64,000 nucleotides of DNA from Rhizobium sp. BK650 (GCF_014195325.1 NZ_JACIBK010000010.1:209117-273116), one strand, 5' to 3'. Shown: positions 18,221 to 27,551, numbered from the stretch's first letter. Translations and numbers: made by a program. Notes: a model not told the origin generated them from the sequence alone.

Positions 18221-18592
18221 TCAATGCCGGCTCTTTGTGGAGATGAAAGCAAGCAAGTCGGTTGAGTTGATAGGCTTTTCCAGAAAGCCTGCAGCGCCGC
18301 CGTTCACTACCGCCGCTTTGGTCCGAGTGTCGGCGAACGAGGTCATGATGCATACTGGAGGGCCTCCTTGCTTGACCAGCGACTCCAAAAGCTGAAGGCC
18401 GCTGGTGCCTGGCATTTTAAGGTCGGCGAGAACGCAATGCACTTTGCTCACATCACCGGACGCCAGGAATTCGTCGGCGGAACAGTAGGTCATGCTGCGA
18501 ATACCGATCGCGTCGAAGAAGTCATGGAGTGACTCCAACAGAAAGCGATCATCATCAACTATGGCGACCATCGTGTGGGGCTTGGGACGCAT
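18221..18592 (-). CDS. Single-domain response regulator
   Basis: A 123-residue stand-alone receiver: acidic residues IVDDD (11-15), phospho-aspartate D57 in VLADLKMPG, T/S in IMTSF and K in FLEKPI. There is no output domain, so it acts as a phosphate carrier or by protein contact. SD AGAGG before ATG 18592. It lies downstream of the FixJ/StyR-type regulator on the same strand (66 bases) and may form a relay with the 690-residue sensor kinase. Confidence 0.9.
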   Translation of the reverse strand: MRPKPHTMVAIVDDDRFLLESLHDFFDAIGIRSMTYCSADEFLASGDVSKVHCVLADLKMPGTSGLQLLESLVKQGGPPVCIMTSFADTRTKAAVVNGGAAGFLEKPINSTDLLAFISTKSRH

Positions 18593-18658
18593 TGAACCTC
18601 TGATTGTGTCGCTGGCCCTGCTGGGCCTGATTTCGATTGTTGCCTGGAGGTTTAAGAC

Positions 18659-19297
18659 CTAGCTGATGAGTTCATATTGCCGAACAAGGTCGGCCAAAGA
18701 TTTTGCGTGCATCTTTCGCATCACGCTACCACGATGAAGCTTGACCATGATCTCGCTGATCCCCAGCTCAAATGCGATCTGCTTGTTCATTAGGCCACTG
18801 ACCACCAGCCCGAAGATCTGTGTCTCGCGCTGCGTAAGGGTGTTTGCGCGGGATTGGATTTCTATGCGGTGGTACCTTTCCTGCTGTTGGTCGCGATCCA
18901 AGCAAAAGGCAGCTTCGATGGCGTTAAGCAGATCTATGGTGCGGAGCGGCTTCTGAAGAAAGTCTACCGCGCCGGCCTTCATCGCGGTTACGCTTGTCGC
19001 GACATCGCCATGTGCGGTCATGAAGATTACGGGCAGATCGAACCCGTTAGCATGCAGTTTCGCCTGAAACTCGATACCATCGACCCCTGGAAGGCGGACA
19101 TCGAGGAGAACACATCCCGAGTCGGCCTTTGAAGCCCTTTCAAAAAACGAAGCCGCGTCCTCGAACGCTTCTGCCTCTATATCGAGCGATTGGAAGAGAT
19201 CTAGGAGCGATAGACGAAACTGTTCGTCGTCCTCGACAATATGGACGACCTGTCGCTGTACCAAAGGGGGCTCGACGGATTTGGCAGCGTCTGCCAT
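18659..19297 (-). CDS. FixJ/StyR/TodT-type response regulator
   Basis: 212 residues: receiver with HIVEDD, phospho-aspartate D66 in CVLLDVRLPG, FMTAH and FLQKP, then LuxR-type DNA-binding domain LTQRETQIF and NKQIAFELGISEIMVKLH with VMRKMHAKSLADLVR. The recognition helix is of the StyR/TodT kind. ATG 19297 is chosen because GGAGG stands seven bases before it; the frame opens earlier (19354) but there the SD touches the ATG. Downstream of the sensor kinase gene, as styS-styR and todS-todT are paired. An AAAC-N4-GTTT box lies 72 bases before the start. Confidence 0.92.
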   Translation of the reverse strand: MADAAKSVEPPLVQRQVVHIVEDDEQFRLSLLDLFQSLDIEAEAFEDAASFFERASKADSGCVLLDVRLPGVDGIEFQAKLHANGFDLPVIFMTAHGDVATSVTAMKAGAVDFLQKPLRTIDLLNAIEAAFCLDRDQQQERYHRIEIQSRANTLTQRETQIFGLVVSGLMNKQIAFELGISEIMVKLHRGSVMRKMHAKSLADLVRQYELIS

Positions 19298-19368
19298 GAC
19301 AGGTCCTCCAACCGGAATTGATGGCATCGGATCAGGGTGCATTCTACCGCTCATTCCTCCTCGGACAA

Positions 19369-19384
19369 GTAAACTAATGTTTGC
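19369..19384. promoter_or_regulatory. AAAC-N4-GTTT box (site D)
   Basis: GTAAAC-TAAT-GTTTGC, directly at the stop of the sensor kinase gene and 72 bases before the response regulator start, so the regulator could have its own autoregulated promoter. Confidence 0.6.
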
Positions 19385-21456
19385 TATCTGTTTGCAATCA
19401 AACGAGGAATTGTTTCAATTGCAACTTCTCGCGAGGCGTCGACGATCGGCAACGTTACTCGAAAGACCGCGCCACGGGTCCCATCGTTTTCAGCCCAGAT
19501 CGCACCACCGTGATCGCCAATGATCGATCGGCAAATTGCGAGCCCCATTCCCATCCCGTCGGCCTTTCGCGAAAAGAAGCCGTCGAAGATCTTCTCTAAG
19601 TCATTGGCTTGTATGCCTCCTCCGGTGTCCCTGACTATGAGAACTATCTTGTTTGCGGATTGGTCTGTCTCAACAGAGATTTCACGGATGCGGGGATTGT
19701 TGGCCACTATTGCTTGAATGCCGTTGATCAAAAGGTTGACCACGACCTGCTGGAGCTGGACGCGGTCTCCTTTGATCTGGGGAAGTCCGCCGGGGAGCCT
19801 GGCCGTAACCGCTATGTGATGCGTCTGGGTCTCCGATCGCACAAATAGGGCCGCCTCCCGTACGATGTCATTGATATCGACGACATCGCGAACAGGATCG
19901 GATTTTACCGCCATGTCCTTTATTCGTCGGATGACTTCATTCGCTCGATGGGCGTTCTCCATGATCCGCGCCATAATCGACTTAACCTTGGGAAGATTTG
20001 GTTCCTCTCGGGCGAGCCACCGAATTCCCGTGTCAACGTCAGTGACGATGACTGAAAGCGGCTGACGTACTTCGTGCGCAATCGACGTCACCAATTCACC
20101 GAGAGCGGAAATGCGAGCAGCATGGGCGAAATCGGCTTCGATCTTCCTGAGTTGCTGCTCAATACGACGCTGTTCTGTGACGTCGATCATCATGATCAAT
20201 GTTTTGTCCAGCTTCTCCGGATATTGAGGGAACGTAACGTAAAATAGAACGTCGAGTAGCTCGCCATCGAACGTACGGATTTTCATTTCCTCGCTGTAGT
20301 TCCGTCCGCCTCCGAAGTGAGCAATGACTACACGAGAAGCGGCATCCGGTGTGCCGGCGAAGAGATATGATACGTCTTGCAGAAAGTCTTCTCTTCTGGT
20401 CCCTCGGAAGAGACGCATCGCGCTCTCGTTGATCTCCGTAACGACGACTGCCTCGCTGGCAAAACGCACTAAGTCGGGTTGCTCCGAAAGGTAAGCCTCG
20501 ATGTTGTCTATGCCGGACGCCTTGAGATTTTCGATAACACCACTCATGACGCGAGCATCCACCTGCCAGACGGGAAGGGGTATGTTGTCGATCAGATTTC
20601 GGTAGCGCTGCTCAATTGCTGCGATTTCCCAATGGGTCTCGAGATCGCTCCACGATCCAGTCACGCTGACCGAAATGAGTGAGGGATGCTCGGGGCTCGC
20701 ACGCCATACGCTAAGCGTATCGGCTCCGACGATCCGTCTAATAATTGGAATATCGCTCTCTGCCTTCAGCAGCATGGCGAGTGTCATATCCAACAGGGCA
20801 TCCCTGTGGTTCTTCGGCCAGCAGCGGTATGCGCTTTTGCCAATGACTGCAGCTGGAGAGCCCTCATTTGCAAACAGTTTGGCGGCGGTGAGGTTTAAGT
20901 CTTTGATTTTGAGATAGTCAGCCAAGAAGCGGGGGTCCGAAGCGGATAGATGGTTTGCTCCGCCTTCGCCGCTACTGGCCATTTTCCGGAGTGCCGCGGT
21001 TGCGCTGGATATATCAATACTCCAGACTGCCACCCAGTCCCTCTGGATGCCGACCGAATCCCCTTCGACTATGCGCGGATCTGCTTGCCGACCAAGTTCG
21101 ATAAAGAAATCCGCGTTGTTTGCTTCGGCTCGATGACGTCTCACTCGGATTTCGACAAGCAACGGTATCCCATCCGCCGTGCGTCGTTGGACGATACCCT
21201 GCCAAGAGCGTTTCGAGTCTACGTGGTCCGGCCTGAGTCCATCAATTGACTCCCCGAACAGTTCAGCCGCTGTCTTTCCGATTGCTTCCGAATTTACGAC
21301 ACCGTAAAGCAGATGGGACGCCTCGTTCCAATGAACGATGCGTCCTTCCGCGTCATAGATAACAATGCTTTCGCTCGACGCGTCGGCGATCTCTACGACC
21401 AAGCTGTCCATGGCGCGCTTCGCTGAATCGATCTTTTTGTTAGCTCTTTCGGCCAT
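19384..21456 (-). CDS. PAS-domain sensor histidine kinase
   Basis: 690 residues without membrane segments, so a soluble sensor. Three PAS-like regions: near 20-125 (IVIYDAEGRIVHWNEASHL), about 140-280, and 290-430 (ESAMRLFRGTRRED). The dimerisation/phospho-acceptor helix is SIAHEVRQPL with H461, and the ATPase domain has NLLINGIQAIV, RDTGGGI and GMGMGLAICRSI. Soluble multi-PAS kinases such as StyS and TodS sense aromatics in the cytoplasm. Paired with the response regulator just downstream. Confidence 0.93.
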   Translation of the reverse strand: MAERANKKIDSAKRAMDSLVVEIADASSESIVIYDAEGRIVHWNEASHLLYGVVNSEAIGKTAAELFGESIDGLRPDHVDSKRSWQGIVQRRTADGIPLLVEIRVRRHRAEANNADFFIELGRQADPRIVEGDSVGIQRDWVAVWSIDISSATAALRKMASSGEGGANHLSASDPRFLADYLKIKDLNLTAAKLFANEGSPAAVIGKSAYRCWPKNHRDALLDMTLAMLLKAESDIPIIRRIVGADTLSVWRASPEHPSLISVSVTGSWSDLETHWEIAAIEQRYRNLIDNIPLPVWQVDARVMSGVIENLKASGIDNIEAYLSEQPDLVRFASEAVVVTEINESAMRLFRGTRREDFLQDVSYLFAGTPDAASRVVIAHFGGGRNYSEEMKIRTFDGELLDVLFYVTFPQYPEKLDKTLIMMIDVTEQRRIEQQLRKIEADFAHAARISALGELVTSIAHEVRQPLSVIVTDVDTGIRWLAREEPNLPKVKSIMARIMENAHRANEVIRRIKDMAVKSDPVRDVVDINDIVREAALFVRSETQTHHIAVTARLPGGLPQIKGDRVQLQQVVVNLLINGIQAIVANNPRIREISVETDQSANKIVLIVRDTGGGIQANDLEKIFDGFFSRKADGMGMGLAICRSIIGDHGGAIWAENDGTRGAVFRVTLPIVDASREVAIETIPRLIANR

Positions 21457-21727
21457 CCGACTTCTTCAAGAGCCCAGTCAAGGCCTTAGACTCCGAGTGA
21501 ACCATGGTGTTGGTGCTGTCTTTGCTCGAAGGCGAATTGAAAGGGCGTAAAATCTTCGAGAAATCGTGGACGCAATACGATTGTCCGAGTTCACCCATCG
21601 AGCGCCAAACAGACAGCGCGAGGCCGGCGAGCCTCCGCGGCAGTGTTCTTTTCCGACTGAAGCTGGACTTTGACATGCCTACCTCGGCTGGCAGACTAAG
21701 TGCCCATGGCACACCATCTTGTTATTG

Positions 21728-22357
21728 TCAGGCGGCAGCGCTTGGAATTTTTGCATGTAGCAGGCCGCGAGTTACCGACGTCACTCGACGCCCCTGGAAG
21801 CGTGCGACCGCCAAATGGTCGTCGTCCGGCCTCAGGCTATCGCGGGCGGAGACGTGTGTTGCGCCGTAGGGCGTGCCAGCCTTGAACATCGCCGGGTCCG
21901 CGTAGCCAAGTGGAACGATGATAAGCCCCAGATGTGCCATCGGGGTGTAAATGGATAGGAGTGTGGACTCGTTTCCGCCGTGCAGAGACGAGGTCGAGCC
22001 GAAAACCGAGCCAACCTTGCCATTGAGTTTTCCTTGGAACCAGAGGCCGCCGAGACCATCGATATAGGCCTTGAGTTCGGAGGAGATGGATCCAAAGCGC
22101 GTAGGCGTCCCGAACACAATCGCATCCGCCCACTCGGCGTCCGCCTCGCTCGGAGCTTCGTATTTCTGGTTCATAGCCTGCGCGTTCTCGCGCCAGCCCG
22201 GCACCTGGGACATAATTTCATCGCCGACAAATTCGCGCGTGCGACGAAGACGTACCTCCGCGCCCTCCTCGATTGCTCCCTGAGCGATCGCATTTGCGAG
22301 AATTTCGGTCGAGCTGTTCCGCGAATAGAATGCGATCAGCACCTTTGGTTTTGACAT
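21728..22357 (-). CDS. wrbA: NAD(P)H:quinone oxidoreductase, WrbA type
   Basis: A 209-residue flavodoxin-fold protein. FMN-binding loop YSRNSSTEILANAI (after IAF), the family motif FGTPTRFGSISSELKAYID, GSTSSLHGGNESTLLS, and a WrbA-type C-terminus. It reduces quinones by two electrons, avoiding semiquinone radicals. It is divergent from the ring-cleavage dioxygenase operon. The 335-base shared region holds two copies of the CGTCCA-N6-TGGACG palindrome, suggesting joint control. Confidence 0.92.
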   Translation of the reverse strand: MSKPKVLIAFYSRNSSTEILANAIAQGAIEEGAEVRLRRTREFVGDEIMSQVPGWRENAQAMNQKYEAPSEADAEWADAIVFGTPTRFGSISSELKAYIDGLGGLWFQGKLNGKVGSVFGSTSSLHGGNESTLLSIYTPMAHLGLIIVPLGYADPAMFKAGTPYGATHVSARDSLRPDDDHLAVARFQGRRVTSVTRGLLHAKIPSAAA

Positions 22358-22454
22358 ATCTGCCTCCGGGTTTCGCTGTTAGCTCATGCCACAGCCGTGC
22401 CTGGAAAATGGAGAACCTCAACGGGAGCAAGAAGCCGTCAAAAGCCGGAATGTG

Positions 22455-22472
22455 CGTCCAAAAATTTGGACG
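22455..22472. promoter_or_regulatory. Operator-like palindrome CGTCCA-N6-TGGACG, copy 1
   Basis: CGTCCA (22455-22460), AAAATT, TGGACG (22467-22472). It is 98 bases before the wrbA start and 221 before the dioxygenase start. Copies 2 (22568) and 3 (41303) have the same arms and spacing. Confidence 0.65.
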
Positions 22473-22567
22473 ATCCTCCACAATGACGCTTTCCGCGGGA
22501 ATCTACGCGTCGAATCTCGGTCCCCGGTAGGGCCTGCCAGGCAATCCCACACCGACAGTGCGGCTTG

Positions 22568-22585
22568 CGTCCATGATTTTGGACG
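22568..22585. promoter_or_regulatory. Operator-like palindrome CGTCCA-N6-TGGACG, copy 2
   Basis: CGTCCA (22568-22573), TGATTT, TGGACG (22580-22585), with flanking G and CTCC also shared with copy 1 (GCGTCCA ... TGGACGNTCC). It is 108 bases before the dioxygenase start. Confidence 0.65.
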
Positions 22586-22692
22586 CTCCGTTTCTGTCGC
22601 GCGGACTTCAGGTGGCGAAAACCTGGACATACGGTTGCAGTCGATCGAGCCAGCCGAGGCCGAGAACGAAGGAAAAATAGCAAAGGTGGAAC

Positions 22693-23856
22693 ATGAACCA
22701 GATGGTCATCAGAGGCGTCAACAGCCAGACTTTCGTTGCAGCCAATATCAGGCGGACTGAGGACTTCTATAGCAGGGTTCTCGGCTTGTCGGTCGTAAAG
22801 AGGACGGTTCATCACCATGACGCCCGCCTTCCGATCGTCACCTTTGGTTTCCAGTCGTTCGGAAGTGAGCCACAGCGTGGCGAAACCATCACGTATATCG
22901 AGTGGAATCCCATTTTTTATATGATGCCGGATGGAGGTTTCGTCGAAGAGAATGCCACCCGTGACGGCGTCGCGAATCCTCGGGTCGGGGATCCCAAGGG
23001 ACGTTGGGGTGCCGGTACGAACCATCATCTTGCTCTGCACGTGCCGAACAGGGACGGTCTCCTAAAGTGGAAGCGCCGCCTTTCCGGTCACGGCGTTCAT
23101 GTGACCGGACCCTACAATAGGCACTACTTCCATGCGATCTACCTGCGCGATCCCGACGGCGCAATTATCGAAATCGCGACGACGGAGCCCGGCTTCGGCC
23201 ACGACGAGGCCGTCCTCGGCTCAGGGTTTCGCCCGCAACCTAAGGAAAACCTGATCGGTGGTCGCGACGAATTACAGGTCGCCCTTGAAACCTGGCCCCG
23301 GCCGGTGCCCCAAATCACATCCGATTTCGCCCTTCGAGGCTTTCATCACATCACATCTATTTCGAGCAATGCGGAGAGAACCGAGAACTTCTTCGTGGAG
23401 AAGGTGGGACTTAGACTCATCAAGAAGACCGACTATCTCGACGAGAAAGGCGGAACCCACTTCTATTACGCCTGCGACGAGGACCTATCGCCCGGTTCTG
23501 TGCTGACCTTCTTCGGTCTGCCCGGATATAGGAGTGGCCGGCTTGGTACCGGACTTTCGCATCACTTTGCGTTGGAAGTAGAAAACGATGCCGCTCTCGC
23601 CGACGAACATGCGCGGTTTAAGAAAGTCGGTATCGACGTGTCGACGATCCAGGACACGGTATACGCACGCCAGTTCCTTTTCCGTGATCCGGATGGCCAT
23701 ATTTGCGCACTGTCCACCCCGAACCGCTTTACGATAGACGAAGACGCCGCCCTCTTAGGTCAGAAGCTATGTCTTCCGGAGCATCTGGAAAGCGAACGCC
23801 GCAAGATCGAACGTCATATCACGTACCGTCCCGCACCTGTGCCGGTACTGCCGTAA
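22693..23856 (+). CDS. Ring-cleaving dioxygenase of the MhqO/LinE/PcpA type with swapped halves
   Basis: 387 residues made of two vicinal-oxygen-chelate halves. Family members use Fe(II) to cleave hydroquinones or chlorohydroquinones toward maleylacetate. In MhqO and PcpA the first half carries the HHIT histidine and the second half a His and a Glu. Here the first half (about 1-195) carries NHHLALHV and RDPDGAIIEIATTEPGF, and the second half (about 210-345) carries GFHHITSISSNAERTENFF and SPGSVLTFFG, so the order is reversed. The tail GQKLCLPEHLE is like the usual MhqO end. SD AGGTGGA before ATG. First gene of an operon with maleylacetate reductase. Confidence 0.85.
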   Translation: MNQMVIRGVNSQTFVAANIRRTEDFYSRVLGLSVVKRTVHHHDARLPIVTFGFQSFGSEPQRGETITYIEWNPIFYMMPDGGFVEENATRDGVANPRVGDPKGRWGAGTNHHLALHVPNRDGLLKWKRRLSGHGVHVTGPYNRHYFHAIYLRDPDGAIIEIATTEPGFGHDEAVLGSGFRPQPKENLIGGRDELQVALETWPRPVPQITSDFALRGFHHITSISSNAERTENFFVEKVGLRLIKKTDYLDEKGGTHFYYACDEDLSPGSVLTFFGLPGYRSGRLGTGLSHHFALEVENDAALADEHARFKKVGIDVSTIQDTVYARQFLFRDPDGHICALSTPNRFTIDEDAALLGQKLCLPEHLESERRKIERHITYRPAPVPVLP

Positions 23857-23891
23857 ACGACGACGAGCCCCCTGGATGGCAGGAGTGAAAC

Positions 23892-25010
23892 ATGCAGCAG
23901 CTTGATTTTCTACCGCAAGAGAAAGTCGTCTGGGGCCGCCAAGTCCTTTCCGACGCCCTGACGAAACTTGGTCGCTACGGCATCGATAGGCCAATATTGT
24001 TCACGGTGGGGCCGCTGGCTGAGCTCGCCAACGAGGTGGTCGCCGCCTCGGGCTCCGACGTCGTTGGCGAGTTCGTAGATTTCCCGCCGCATGTTCCCGA
24101 AACTACCGTGAACGACGCTCTGCGGGCTTGCGAAGGCACTGGGGCCAAATCGATCATAGCCCTTGGAGGAGGCTCGGTACTCGACGCCGCAAAAGCCGTA
24201 TCGCACTTCCATCAACTGCGGCACGGAAGTCATCTCCCGATCGTCGCCCTCCCCACCACATTGTCGGGCTCGGAATTTTCGCATTATTTCGGCGTGACCG
24301 AAATGGTAGGGGCGGTCAAGTTCAAGCGAAGCTATGCAGTCAGGGAGACCGCTCCGCGGGTCGTGATCATCGACCCCGAACTAATCCGTGGAACACCCCG
24401 CAGGTTGCTGCTCTCTTCGGCGATCAAGGGGATCGACCATGCCGTTGAAGGGATGCGGCTGGTCGAGCCAGACCACCCGCACGCGATTCTTGCGGCCAGC
24501 GGTGTGTCTCGTTTTTTGACAGTCCTCAATCGATGGCCGTCGGGCGTCGAAACAAAACTAGCGTTCGACGCCGGATCGATCACGCCCGACGACCTCCTTC
24601 AACTCCAGTTGGCTGCCTGGCAATGCTATTTCTTTCCAGCATCCGTGATTTATGGCTTGAGCCACCGTATAGGTCACATTCTCGGGGGAACGTTCGGCGT
24701 TCCGCACAGCCTGACGTCCTGCATCACGCTCGCGCCGGTCATCGCAGCGTGCGCGTCCTTCTACGGGGAAAAGCTGAGGATTTTTAACGGCCAAGCCTCC
24801 GGACGCGAAGCCGCCTCCGTTCTCTCAAGTGACATCGCTGGCGTTGTGACTTCACTCGGCTTGCCCTCGAAACTGAGGGATATTGGCTTCGACCGAAGCC
24901 TTCTCTCACACGTTGCCGAATTGCTGCTCGAAAACTATCCCCGGGAGGTTGACGATCTCGGTGTAGACGCTCGCGCCAAACTTGCCGACTTACTTGAGAG
25001 CCTCTGGTAG
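23892..25010 (+). CDS. Maleylacetate reductase (iron-containing alcohol dehydrogenase family)
   Basis: 372 residues. NAD(P)-binding LGGGSVLDAAKA (near 95), LPTTLSGSEFSHYFGVTE, and metal-site histidines in GIDHAVEG and SHRIGHILGGTFGVPH. LinF, TfdF and MacA of this family reduce (chloro)maleylacetate to 3-oxoadipate, the step after hydroquinone or hydroxyquinol ring opening. It follows the dioxygenase by 35 bases with SD AGGAG and precedes the amidase by 16, so the operon order fits the pathway. Confidence 0.92.
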   Translation: MQQLDFLPQEKVVWGRQVLSDALTKLGRYGIDRPILFTVGPLAELANEVVAASGSDVVGEFVDFPPHVPETTVNDALRACEGTGAKSIIALGGGSVLDAAKAVSHFHQLRHGSHLPIVALPTTLSGSEFSHYFGVTEMVGAVKFKRSYAVRETAPRVVIIDPELIRGTPRRLLLSSAIKGIDHAVEGMRLVEPDHPHAILAASGVSRFLTVLNRWPSGVETKLAFDAGSITPDDLLQLQLAAWQCYFFPASVIYGLSHRIGHILGGTFGVPHSLTSCITLAPVIAACASFYGEKLRIFNGQASGREAASVLSSDIAGVVTSLGLPSKLRDIGFDRSLLSHVAELLLENYPREVDDLGVDARAKLADLLESLW

Positions 25011-25026
25011 ACGGATGGAAGCAGAT

Positions 25027-26379
25027 ATGCCCCACTCCTTGGCCGAACTGCTGGCAGATTACGCTGCAGGGCGGCGGCTGCCGTCCGAAGCAATTGAGGC
25101 GGCGATTGCAACCGCCCAAGAATGCCGCGCCGGGATCCGCGCGTTTGCGGAAATCGATGGCCGGAGGGCGAGGCTATCTGCAGCCGTGTCGGACGGTCGC
25201 TATCGAGACCAGACGGCTCGAGCACTCGAAGGTGTTCCGATCGGCGTTAAGGACCTTTTCGATACAGCCGGATTGGCAACGCGATACGGCTCGCCGGCTT
25301 ATTCCGAGAACGTACCCGCTGCTGACGCTGAGATGGTCCGTATTCTAACGGAAAATGGGGCCATCATTGTCGGCAAGACGACCACCCATGAGTTCGCCTG
25401 GGGCGTCACAACGGCGAGCGAGCATTTTGGCGATACGCTGAATCCGTGGGATCACAACAGGATCCCTGGCGGTTCGAGCGGAGGGATGGCCGCGGCAATC
25501 GCTTACGGAGCGGTCAGCGCCGGGCTCGGCACGGACACTGGCGGCTCGGTCCGCATTCCCGCAGCTCTTTGCGGAGTTGTCGGCTTCAAGCCGACCTACG
25601 GGGTGCTATCTACCGAGGGCGTCTTTCCTCTTGCACCGTCACTGGACCACGTGGGGGTATTGGGTAGGTCTGTCAATGATGTGCGGGTGATCGCAGCTGC
25701 CCTCGGCATCAAGAGTAACTCGTTCCAGACTTCGCCGTGGCGATTAGGGATCCTTGATAGAACCGATGACCGTCCGATCTCGCCGGACGTCCGGCGCTCA
25801 TTCGAGCTGGCCGTGTCCATCCTTGGAAGCCACTACAAGGTAGTTGAAACAAACTACCTGCCATCGTTTAGGCGGGGCTTCGAGGCGTTTGCGGGGATTG
25901 TACTTGCGGAAGGCGGGATCGTCCATTTCAGCCGGCACGATAGACAATACATCCAGGCAATGTATGGCGCTGAGACCGCCCTTCGACTTGCGTTGGCGGA
26001 AGGGGCAACGATTGGCACTTATGCGGAGAGCCAACAAACTCGCCGAGAATTCGTCTACCAACTCGAGTCCGCAATGAGCAATCTCGACTTTCTGCTTCTT
26101 CCAACATGCCCTTGCGCCGCTCCGCCACTGGGGACGGATCGAATCACAATCGGATCGTGGAACGGCAGCATCCGAGAAGCGCTGATGATGTACACCGCTC
26201 CGTTCAATTTAGCCGGAATGCCGGCGATATCTCTGCCGATGTTTCCGGCCGCGGTGGACGGAATGCCAATCGGATTGCAAATCGTGGCCGGTAGAGGACG
26301 CGATGAGGCGCTTCTGGCCTTCGCATCCGAGGTCGAGGCTCGTCTGGGTGTTCGTCCGAATGGCGATGAACGGAAATAA
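25027..26379 (+). CDS. Amidase (amidase signature family)
   Basis: 450 residues with the complete Ser-cisSer-Lys triad: Lys in GVPIGVKDLFDTAG, cis-Ser in GGSSGGMAAAIAYG and nucleophile Ser in GTDTGGSVRIPAALCG, followed by VGFKPTYG. GatA-like architecture, but without an adjacent gatC/gatB, so a catabolic amidase acting on an amide or carbamate. ATG 25027 has GGAAG five bases upstream; ATG 25015 is the alternative. Its place after maleylacetate reductase suggests it releases an aromatic or linear acid for the same route; this is inference. Confidence 0.9.
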   Translation: MPHSLAELLADYAAGRRLPSEAIEAAIATAQECRAGIRAFAEIDGRRARLSAAVSDGRYRDQTARALEGVPIGVKDLFDTAGLATRYGSPAYSENVPAADAEMVRILTENGAIIVGKTTTHEFAWGVTTASEHFGDTLNPWDHNRIPGGSSGGMAAAIAYGAVSAGLGTDTGGSVRIPAALCGVVGFKPTYGVLSTEGVFPLAPSLDHVGVLGRSVNDVRVIAAALGIKSNSFQTSPWRLGILDRTDDRPISPDVRRSFELAVSILGSHYKVVETNYLPSFRRGFEAFAGIVLAEGGIVHFSRHDRQYIQAMYGAETALRLALAEGATIGTYAESQQTRREFVYQLESAMSNLDFLLLPTCPCAAPPLGTDRITIGSWNGSIREALMMYTAPFNLAGMPAISLPMFPAAVDGMPIGLQIVAGRGRDEALLAFASEVEARLGVRPNGDERK

Positions 26380-26400
26380 TGGTCAGGGGAGGATGGCTAA

Positions 26401-26829
26401 ATGTCTGTACAAGCGATTTTGATGGATAAGGGGTGCCACGTCGTAACCGCGGCTGGCACCGATACTGTAAAAGACGCTTGCCGTCTGCTTCACACGAACC
26501 ACATCGGCGCAGTGGTGATCGTTGACCGCGAGAATCGGATCGAGGGTATATTCACCGAGAGGGACGTAGTCGCGGCCATAGCTCAGCGCGGTATCTCGTG
26601 TATGGATCTGCAGCTCTCCGAAGTTATGTGGAAGAACGTCTTCTCCTGTAGCCGATCGACGAGCATCAACCGCTTGATGGACATCATGAATAAACAAAAA
26701 GCTCGCCATCTCGCTGTGGAGCACGACGGTCGTCTGGCCGGTATAGTCTCGATCGGTGACGCTGTCAGGCACCACATCCGGGCCATCGAATACGAGGCGG
26801 AACACATAAGATCATACATCGCTGGTTGA
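26401..26829 (+). CDS. Two-CBS-domain protein
   Basis: 142 residues forming a tandem CBS pair: VTAAGTDTVKDACRLLHTNH and VIVDRENRIEGIFTERDVV in the first, and NRLMDIMNKQKARHLAV and LAGIVSIGDAVRH in the second. Stand-alone CBS pairs bind adenine nucleotides such as AMP or NAD and regulate partners. Strong SD GGGGAGG. It follows the amidase by 21 bases and is probably in its operon. Confidence 0.9.
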   Translation: MSVQAILMDKGCHVVTAAGTDTVKDACRLLHTNHIGAVVIVDRENRIEGIFTERDVVAAIAQRGISCMDLQLSEVMWKNVFSCSRSTSINRLMDIMNKQKARHLAVEHDGRLAGIVSIGDAVRHHIRAIEYEAEHIRSYIAG

Positions 26830-26845
26830 AGTCGGCAGATCGGAT

Positions 26846-26861
26846 TCAAACCGAAATTTGA
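26846..26861. promoter_or_regulatory. AAAC-N4-GTTT-like box (site E)
   Basis: TCAAAC-CGAA-ATTTGA, symmetric except for one base, 69 bases before the GST start. Confidence 0.45.
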
Positions 26862-26930
26862 TAGCCATGCCTGGAGGTTAGGGGCTAGAGTGTTGACTCG
26901 TTGGACCGGAAAGGCGAGGGGACGCACGCG

Positions 26931-27551
26931 ATGCTTAGACTCTATGACAGCCGTTATTCAGGCAATTCATGGAAGATAAGGATCCTGCTAAACCAACTGA
27001 AGATGCCTTTCGAGCGACGCACCCTCGATCTAGAGTCGGGCGAGACCAAGACCGACACTTTTTACAAGTTGAGCCGCTTCAGTCGTGTCCCAGTTCTGGA
27101 ACTCGAAGACGGACGGAGTGTAGTCGAGTCGGCTGCAATTCTTCTTTATCTAAGCGAAGGTACGCAGTACCTTTACGACGATCCGTATTTGCGGTCCCAA
27201 GTCATAGGCTGGATGTTTTTCGAGCAAGGAGACCTCCAACGCTTTCTCGCTATGGCGAGAGTCTACCATATTCGCGGCTTAGCCGACAAAATGTCCCAAC
27301 AGATCGAGCGGCTCCACGCTGACGGTTATCTGGGGCTTGAAAAGCTGGAGCGCTGGCTTGCCAGCCATGAGTGGCTGGTGGGGGAACGATACACAGTGGC
27401 CGATTTGGCGGTTTTTGCGTACGTTTCGCTGGCCCATCAGGGAATGTATGAGATGGAGCGATTTGTTGGCATTTGCTCATGGCTCCGACGGGTTAAGGCC
27501 CAACCAGGGTGGATCGATATATTCGATCAGAGCCCCTACCAATTGGTTTAA
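26931..27551 (+). CDS. Glutathione S-transferase
   Basis: 206 residues. N-domain LRLYDSRYSGNSWKIRILLN with a Ser-rich active-site loop, RVPVLELEDGRSVVESAAIL with the cis-proline and glutathione-binding ES, then a helical C-domain with EWLVGERYTVADLAVFAYV. This resembles the YfcG/SspA-like and maleylacetoacetate-isomerase-like groups. Placed after a ring-cleavage operon it could be a maleyl isomerase or a detoxifying enzyme. ATG 26931 is preferred over an upstream TTG frame (26901). Confidence 0.88.
   Translation: MLRLYDSRYSGNSWKIRILLNQLKMPFERRTLDLESGETKTDTFYKLSRFSRVPVLELEDGRSVVESAAILLYLSEGTQYLYDDPYLRSQVIGWMFFEQGDLQRFLAMARVYHIRGLADKMSQQIERLHADGYLGLEKLERWLASHEWLVGERYTVADLAVFAYVSLAHQGMYEMERFVGICSWLRRVKAQPGWIDIFDQSPYQLV

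Noticed and set aside
21567..21572. TGGACG near 21567 as a fourth full CGTCCA-N6-TGGACG operator
   Set aside because: Only one arm matches; the other arm is TTCGAG. Mentioned only as a half-site.
21440..21712. Minus-strand frame of 90 residues overlapping the start of the 690-residue sensor kinase
   Set aside because: Basic, serine-rich composition, no domain, and overlaps the well-supported kinase start; probably a chance frame.
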